Shown here: positions 23,792-28,738 of the stretch, piece after piece
Position numbering within the stretch: the stretch's first letter is position 1
Layout of the letters: each line of letters starts with the position of its first letter
Assembly: GCA_035532215.1 (NCBI GenBank)
Contig: DATKRK010000067.1
Location: 1 to 28,738, forward strand
Length of the DNA stretch: 28,738 nucleotides
Direction of reading: 5' to 3'
Source of the DNA: JAICIG01 sp035532215
Lineage (GTDB): Bacteria; Planctomycetota; Planctomycetia; Pirellulales; JAICIG01
Position numbers and translations under genes: made by a program
Notes under the pieces: model-generated
Database searches by the model: none
What the model was told of the DNA's origin: nothing
What the model saw: the letters and a program-made list of their open reading frames with translations, nothing else

Positions 23792-26653
23792 TCAGCGCGC
23801 ATCCGACGGCGCTCCGGAGGCGACTCCTTGCCGATCGATCGCCGTTTGCACGCGGTCGAGAGCCCGTTGCCGATCGCGTAAACGTCGACGCCATTTCTCC
23901 TCTTGAGGCTGCAAAGCAACCACCTTGCGCTCGTGTTCGGCGGCTTGCCGGTAGCTCTCAAAAGCTTCTGGCAACCTGCCGAGCTGCTCGAACACTTCGG
24001 CCAGGTTGTAGAGCGTGCCGCTCAGGTCGCTCGGGAAGCTCGCCAGCGAAGGGTTGTGCTCGCAAAGTTTTTGCCGGATCGGAATCGCTTGTCGGTAAAA
24101 CTCGACGGCGGGTTCGGGTTCTTGCTGGTCTCGATAGAGGTTGCCGAGGGAATGCAACGCGGCGCCGTGCGCCGCTTGAAACGGCTGGATGCCGGGAAAC
24201 TCGGGGATCAGCCGCTCCCAGATTTCGACGGCGCGGCGAAACGAGGCGATCGCTTCTTCCGGATGGCCCGTTTCGCGCCAACATCGCGCCAGACATTGCA
24301 CGTGAGAGGCCAGCAATGCCAGGCAGGCCCGCGCGTGAGGCTGCCTTTCGAGCATCGCTTCGAGCCGCCGGCAGCCTCGCAAATGACAAGCCAGTGAGTC
24401 GCCGGGACGACGGCGGTCCCATTCGATCGAACCGAGCAGGTACTCGTTCTGCGCCAACGTCAGGTCCGATACCGACGAAGCATCTTGCTGCAAGGCCTGT
24501 TCGAGTAATTCGCCACAGCGGCGATGGGCCGCGGCCGCCTCGTCCAGCCTTCCCAGCCGCAGCCAGGTGCTGCCCAGGTCAGTGTAGCACTCGGCCAATG
24601 CCACCAAGAATCCTGGAGCATCGTGGCGCCGGCTGGCAAGCGGCGCCAGCAACGTTTGTACCTGCTGGGCGTCCACAGCGGCGGCATCGCGGCGTTCCGC
24701 CCCCAACCGGGCCTGGGTCAGGGCGATCAAAGCGCGGATTTCTTCATAACGATATTGCGACGAATCGGGATCCAGCAGCAACAGTTCTGACGTGATCTGC
24801 CGGCTGATCGCGATTTCCGCTTCGGCTTCCGCGAACTTTCCCTCGTCGGAAAACAGATGCGCGACCGTGTAGTGGATGGCGGCCTTTTTCCGGAAATACG
24901 GCGCCGCGTCGGCGACCGAACGGCCTCGGCAGGCGCGGTCGATCAAGCGCAGCGCCGCCCGATGCGATTCGACCGCCTTCAGCCGGGCGCCGCCGCTGCT
25001 TTCGTAGATCTTGGCAATCAACGTATGCGCGTCGATGGCTTCAGCCGTCAGCGAGGGATCTTTTCCTTCGTGCTCCAAGAATCTCTGGTAGTGGGCCAGG
25101 GCCAGTTCCGCCAGTTCCTTGCGAAGCGGCCGGTCGTCGGCCAGCCCCTCGAAATCACCGTTGCTCGATAGCCGCGTAATATCGGCCAAGGTCTGATGGG
25201 CTTGCTGGAAATTCCGTTCGGCGCGTTCACGCTCGCGCTGCAGTTCGGCTAGGTGCGATTCGGCCCGGCGCCATTGCCAGGTGATGCCGGCGAATCCGCC
25301 GACCAAGGCCAGCAGCAGCGCCGCCGCCAGGCCCGTCAACGCCGGCCGCCGCCGGCACCAGCGAATCGCTCGCGAAATTCGGCCGGCCGGCCGAGCCTGC
25401 ACCGGTTCGCCGCGCAGGTAACGCCGCAAGTCGGCGGCGAACTCGTCGGCCGTTTGGTAGCGGCGTTGCGCCTCGGAGCGCATGGCCTTCAGGCAAATGC
25501 TCTCCAGGTCGAGCGGAATCTGGTCGTCCAGTCGCCGCGGCGGCCGGGGATCGTCTTCGAGCAGTTGCAGCACCAACATGCGGCCTCGCCCCAGAAAAGG
25601 CAGTTGGCCGGTCAGCATTTCATACAGCACCACGCCCAGGCTGTAGATGTCGCTCCGGGCATCGACGATTTGCCCTTTGAGCTGTTCGGGCGCCATGAAG
25701 GCGGGCGTGCCCAGCGCCGCCCCGGTCAACGTCAGCGTGGGATCGAAGCCGTCGCGCTTGGCTAGGCCGAAATCGGCCAATAGCGGCTGGCAGTCGGCGT
25801 CGAACAGAACGTTCGACGGCTTGACGTCGCGGTGGACGACCCCTTTACCGTGCGCGTGCGCTAGGGCGTCGGCCAGTTGCGCTACGATCTCGGCCGACTC
25901 CCGATAGCCTAACGGTCCTTGCTTGAGCCGGGCGCGCAGCGTGCCGCCGGCGACCAGTTCGCAGGCCAAGTAATGCGTGGCGCCGATCGAGCCCGCTTCG
26001 TAGACGCGCACGATGCCCGGATGCCGCAGCCGCGCGGCGTGGCGAGCCTCGCGCAAGAATCTCTCGGCGTCCTGCGCGTCGAGCCACTCCGCGCGCGGAA
26101 TTTTGAGCGCGATTTCCCGGCCGAGGCGCAGGTCGCGAGCGCGGTAGACCTCGCCGAACGAGCCGCGCCCCAGCACCTCGAGCAGTTCGAACTTGCCCAG
26201 CCGCCGGATGCCGGCCACCGTCTCGGCCGGGCCGTCTTCGGCGGTCGCCGGCGGCTCGCCTGGGCGGTGGTCGTCGGCATCGCTACGGGTTGCGGCGCCA
26301 GCCCGGGGCGTTGCCTGCGGCGTAACCCTTTCTGCCTCTCCGGACGCCGCGCTGCGAAGAGATTCCGCGAGCAATTTTCCATCGCCGGCCAGTTCCGGGT
26401 AGCGTTCGAAATACGCTTCCAGCGAAACCGAGTCGCCGCGCGCGGCTCGGTACTCGATTTCAGTCAGCACCAACTCTCGCAACACGATGCGCCGCGAAGG
26501 CCCGGGCGGCGGGATTTCCGCCGCGAGCAGCAGTTCGTCGATCGACGGGGGGCGCCCCAAGCGCCAGCCTTCCTCGAAGCGATCGATCAAGGGTTCCAAG
26601 GCCGCGGCGATTTCGGCCGGCAACGGTTCGGAAAAACCCTCGGTCGTGCTCAT
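23792..26653 (-). CDS. Ser/Thr protein kinase with membrane helix and C-terminal TPR-like region
   Basis: The 953-aa product has a regulatory N-terminus (about 1-150), a Hanks-type kinase domain (about 154-415), one transmembrane helix (439-459) and a long helical C-terminus outside. Kinase motifs are complete: glycine loop GRGSFG (162-167), K184, catalytic HRDVKPSN (274-281), DFG (294-296), APE (321-323). The C-terminal half shows TPR-like repeats such as EEAIASFRRAVEIWERLIPE and PEPAVEFYRQAIPIRQKL. The start ATG 26653 lies 51 bases after the sigma-factor gene, and the two form an operon. This sigma/kinase pairing recurs in planctomycetes and suggests a signalling module in which the kinase senses a signal across the membrane; partners are unknown. 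Confidence 0.93.
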   Translation of the reverse strand: MSTTEGFSEPLPAEIAAALEPLIDRFEEGWRLGRPPSIDELLLAAEIPPPGPSRRIVLRELVLTEIEYRAARGDSVSLEAYFERYPELAGDGKLLAESLRSAASGEAERVTPQATPRAGAATRSDADDHRPGEPPATAEDGPAETVAGIRRLGKFELLEVLGRGSFGEVYRARDLRLGREIALKIPRAEWLDAQDAERFLREARHAARLRHPGIVRVYEAGSIGATHYLACELVAGGTLRARLKQGPLGYRESAEIVAQLADALAHAHGKGVVHRDVKPSNVLFDADCQPLLADFGLAKRDGFDPTLTLTGAALGTPAFMAPEQLKGQIVDARSDIYSLGVVLYEMLTGQLPFLGRGRMLVLQLLEDDPRPPRRLDDQIPLDLESICLKAMRSEAQRRYQTADEFAADLRRYLRGEPVQARPAGRISRAIRWCRRRPALTGLAAALLLALVGGFAGITWQWRRAESHLAELQRERERAERNFQQAHQTLADITRLSSNGDFEGLADDRPLRKELAELALAHYQRFLEHEGKDPSLTAEAIDAHTLIAKIYESSGGARLKAVESHRAALRLIDRACRGRSVADAAPYFRKKAAIHYTVAHLFSDEGKFAEAEAEIAISRQITSELLLLDPDSSQYRYEEIRALIALTQARLGAERRDAAAVDAQQVQTLLAPLASRRHDAPGFLVALAECYTDLGSTWLRLGRLDEAAAAHRRCGELLEQALQQDASSVSDLTLAQNEYLLGSIEWDRRRPGDSLACHLRGCRRLEAMLERQPHARACLALLASHVQCLARCWRETGHPEEAIASFRRAVEIWERLIPEFPGIQPFQAAHGAALHSLGNLYRDQQEPEPAVEFYRQAIPIRQKLCEHNPSLASFPSDLSGTLYNLAEVFEQLGRLPEAFESYRQAAEHERKVVALQPQEEKWRRRLRDRQRALDRVQTAIDRQGVASGAPSDAR

Positions 26654-26704
26654 TTCACGCCCAGCTTTCGTCCTTTCGAATGCCGCAAAAACGCCCGCGC
26701 CAAC

Positions 26705-27295
26705 TCATTCGCCTTCATACATCGTCCGCAAGGTTTGCTTTCCGCGAGCGATCGTCCGCCGCACGGTGCGCTGCGCGCGGCCCGTGCGTAGGCTGATTTC
26801 GGCGATCGTGAAGCCCTGCAAGTAAAGCGAGAGGATCTCGCGATCCCGCTGCGAAAGTCCCGCCATCAGCTTTTCGATGGTCTCGACCAGCATGGCGGCC
26901 TGCGCAGGGGTGGGATCGCGCGTCATCGCGCCCAGCGCCGCCAGTTCGTTCTCGTCGGCCAGCGACAACGACCGTTCGCGCCCCACGTCGCGGCGCGCCG
27001 CTCGGTGGTAGCGGCGGCGATCCCAGCATTTGCGGACCGTCAGCAGCACCAGATAGGCCCAAAGCTCGTCCCAGGTATTGAACTGGCAATCGCCCGCCCG
27101 CAGCCGTTTGAGAAAGCTCTTGTAGACCGATTGGACGAGATCTTCCGGGTCGACCTTCGACGACAGCAAGCCATCCAGACGGCTGCTAGCCAGGGCGATC
27201 AGCCGGGCCGTGAAGCGGCGCACGAGTTGCCCGGCCGCCTCGTCGTCGCCGGCGCGCAACCGTTCAGTCAGGCTGCAAACCACGTCGTCGGCCAT
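26705..27295 (-). CDS. ECF-type RNA polymerase sigma factor
   Basis: The 196-aa product has region 2 (DPEDLVQSVYKSFLKR, residues 49-64), which binds core polymerase and the -10 element, and region 4 (LSQRDREILSLYLQGFTIAE onward, 147-190) with the helix-turn-helix TIAEISLRTGRAQRTVRRTI. No anti-sigma factor gene adjoins it; instead a protein kinase gene follows, as in planctomycete ECF groups where kinases are genomic partners. ATG 27295 (MADD) was chosen because GGAG lies about 11 bases upstream; the frame extends to 27373 without family resemblance. Regulation by phosphorylation is an inference from context. Confidence 0.92.
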   Translation of the reverse strand: MADDVVCSLTERLRAGDDEAAGQLVRRFTARLIALASSRLDGLLSSKVDPEDLVQSVYKSFLKRLRAGDCQFNTWDELWAYLVLLTVRKCWDRRRYHRAARRDVGRERSLSLADENELAALGAMTRDPTPAQAAMLVETIEKLMAGLSQRDREILSLYLQGFTIAEISLRTGRAQRTVRRTIARGKQTLRTMYEGE

Positions 27296-27750
27296 CGTGG
27301 CAAGTTCTCCCCGTAGGAAGCCGTCGCATTGCCCGCGCCAATTGACAGCCGCCACCGTCGTCCCCGCGGCCATCGCGGGCGACGGATCAAAGCACTTTGA
27401 TTCAATGCCTTTTGATTTTGAACAGCCCGGCAGCGCGACTCAAGCCCAATGCCGTGAAGATATTGTCCTAATTCCGAACGAATTTCGCTTGCACATTTCG
27501 GAAAAAATCCGGCCGCTTCGAAAAAACTTCCAAAAAATCTGGCCGCGCCCGGGCGCGTTTGTGGATTTACAAGCAGGACTGATGCGCGACCACGCGCCGT
27601 GGCGTCGCGATTTCAAAGCGGGGAACGTTGCTCGAACCTGTCGCGGGTGGAGTCGAACTCCCTGGAATCACGGCTCCTTTCAGAGCAAGCCGCCATCATC
27701 CACATGCCCCCCAGTAGCGCCTCCAAGAACTTGAAATCGGAGATTACGTC
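27296..27750. other. Divergent intergenic region of about 450 bases
   Basis: The region separates the sigma-factor gene (minus) from the HAF-repeat gene (plus) and is less GC-rich than its surroundings. It contains the possible sigma-factor promoter at 27415-27443 and a small hairpin, GGAG-TCGAA-CTCC, at 27648-27660. I looked for a tRNA around that hairpin and rejected it. No coding signal is convincing. Confidence 0.6.
27415..27443 (-). promoter_or_regulatory. Possible promoter of the sigma factor-kinase operon
   Basis: On the minus strand TTGAGT (27443-27438) and CAAAAT (27420-27415) are 17 bases apart, each matching consensus at 4 of 6 positions. This would start transcription about 110 bases before the sigma-factor gene. 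Confidence 0.35.
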
Positions 27751-28623
27751 GTGGTTGGATTCGGCCGGTTACCCCTACGGTTGTCATTCTCATCAGCGGT
27801 TGGCGTCGCATCTTTACTGCTTGGCGGAGTAGCGAACGCAGGCTTTGTCGACCTTGACCTTAATTTCGGCGGAGAGCCCGGGTTCGTTACCGGAATCGAC
27901 GGAGCCAACATCGTGGGCGTCGATATGTTCAATGGTCGTGAATTTGGCTTTCTTGACTCAAATGGGAATATGTCATACATCGATGCGCCCAACGATCAAA
28001 ACGTTACTTTGTTTGGCCACGTCAGCGGTGGCCGGATTGCAGGCGGCACCGGCTCGGGGGCCGGGTTCGTGTATGACATCGCGAATCGCAGCTTCACGTC
28101 CATCAACGATCCGTTAGGCTATCGAGGAACCCAGGCCGTCGACGTATCGGGCCAGGATGTGGTTGGTAATTATTGGGGGGTTGGCGCCTATGGCGACACC
28201 GTTGAACACGAGTTCTTATACAACGGCGCCCAGTACATTACCGTTGACGACCCCTTGGGCGTCGGCAGCACGACGATCCAGGCAATCGACGGCAATAACG
28301 TCCTGGGCACGTACCGCGCTGGTTCCGGAAGTCACGCATTTCTATACGATATTACGAAGCCCGCCGACGCCGCCGCCTCTTACACGACGCTGAGCATTCC
28401 CGTACCGTCAAATGCAAACAACGTGTGGGTAACCGACATCTCCGGAAACGACGTGGTCGGGTATTATGACTTCCATAACGTGGCCGGAGGACAGGGCTTT
28501 ATCTATGATATCGGTTCTGGCGGCTTCACGACTCTCGACGATCCGCTTGGCACGTACACAGCGCCTGCTGCCATCTCCGACGGCAACATCGTGGGGACTT
28601 ATACGTCTCGCGGCGCGAAATGA
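27751..28623 (+). CDS. Secreted HAF-repeat protein
   Basis: The 290-aa product has a signal peptide (LSFSSAVGVASLLLGGVANA, cleavage before GFVDLD). The mature part has five or six repeats of the form IVG-Y...G-G-F-YD-----F-T-DDPLG, for example GAGFVYDIANRSFTSINDPL and QGFIYDIGSGGFTTLDDPLG. This is the HAF extracellular repeat family, a beta-propeller-like array of unknown function in secreted bacterial proteins. GTG 27751 was chosen because GGAGA (27739-27743) lies 7 bases upstream. The protein ends abruptly in IVGTYTSRGAK, in the middle of a repeat unit, with no PEP-CTERM or other sorting tail. It may be truncated or frameshifted at its 3' end. The final 115 bases of the window show no gene. 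Confidence 0.82.
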   Translation: MVGFGRLPLRLSFSSAVGVASLLLGGVANAGFVDLDLNFGGEPGFVTGIDGANIVGVDMFNGREFGFLDSNGNMSYIDAPNDQNVTLFGHVSGGRIAGGTGSGAGFVYDIANRSFTSINDPLGYRGTQAVDVSGQDVVGNYWGVGAYGDTVEHEFLYNGAQYITVDDPLGVGSTTIQAIDGNNVLGTYRAGSGSHAFLYDITKPADAAASYTTLSIPVPSNANNVWVTDISGNDVVGYYDFHNVAGGQGFIYDIGSGGFTTLDDPLGTYTAPAAISDGNIVGTYTSRGAK

Positions 28624-28738
28624 TGCCTTTTCACGACAGCGGCTGTTTGGTTTAATACGCCCATTCTCGATGACTCCGTAGACGGAAGGGTGGTCAAGGA
28701 TGACCCGCATAGCTTTTTCGGAAGTAGATCAGCAGGCC

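Noticed and set aside
23714..23815. Hydrophobic and basic peptide tail (SAVGCALIAALFFARGRRAA) in another minus-strand frame at the kinase 3' end, like a PEP-CTERM tail
   Set aside because: It overlaps the kinase's own coding end, has no upstream coding frame with a matching protein and no PEP motif; most likely a GC-rich coincidence.
22876..24795. 639-aa plus-strand open frame
   Set aside because: It runs antisense to ubiE and the kinase gene, is rich in R, P and A, and shows no domain.
27640..27722. Possible tRNA or tmRNA end on the minus strand around GGAGTTCGACTCC
   Set aside because: The T-arm would have only a 4-bp stem with a 5-base loop; a standard 5-bp stem and 7-base loop does not pair, and no acceptor stem or credible anticodon arm fits.

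Overview
The window is GC-rich bacterial DNA and very probably comes from a member of the Planctomycetota (Pirellulales-like). Four things point there: a formylglycine-type sulfatase, a very long PVC-type dehydrogenase-like protein ending in a CxxCH haem site, a sigma factor paired with a Ser/Thr kinase that carries a C-terminal TPR-like region, and many short palindromic intergenic repeats. Menaquinone genes of the futalosine route (mqnE, mqnP, ubiE/menG) also fit. This assignment is inference from gene content; no rRNA or tRNA gene was recognised.

Layout. 171-1754: secreted sulfatase. 2057-3070 (minus) and 3395-4678 (plus): a divergent pair, a sugar isomerase/epimerase-like TIM barrel and a Gfo/Idh/MocA oxidoreductase. 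4897-6764: class III aminotransferase overlapping a guanine/cytosine-deaminase-family enzyme (ATGA overlap). 6886-8781: queuosine block, queF (minus) divergent from queC-queE (plus, ATGA overlap). 9124-10584: membrane-anchored coiled-coil protein behind a good sigma70-like promoter. 10743-13542 (minus): an orphan ABC ATPase downstream of an unusual fusion of an alpha/alpha-toroid (prenyltransferase/squalene-cyclase-like) domain and a SAM methyltransferase. 13814-14589: cutA followed by a small unknown gene. 14568-14764 (minus): a previously unmarked remnant of a SpoU/TrmH RNA methyltransferase. 14998-18084: 1028-aa PVC haem protein, overlapped by a lipoprotein-type periplasmic chorismate mutase (18053-18769), then an outer-membrane beta-barrel-like protein (18919-19944). 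20147-23439 (minus): ubiE/menG, mqnP, mqnE and a small acidic protein. 23792-27295 (minus): ECF-type sigma factor followed by the kinase. 27751-28623: secreted HAF-repeat protein.

The intergenic space is unusually structured. At least six palindromic or inverted-repeat elements from several sequence families sit between genes, and three of the four convergent gene junctions carry one. Two elements supply the stop codon of the neighbouring gene (queE and the ABC ATPase). A second class consists of purine/pyrimidine-skewed inverted elements; two related copies lie at 3268-3352 and 21676-21802, close upstream of start codons. I did not find a phage, CRISPR, IS or defence system. The best candidates for something new are the toroid-methyltransferase fusion with its ABC ATPase, the repeat families, and the secreted chorismate mutase joined to the haem protein gene.
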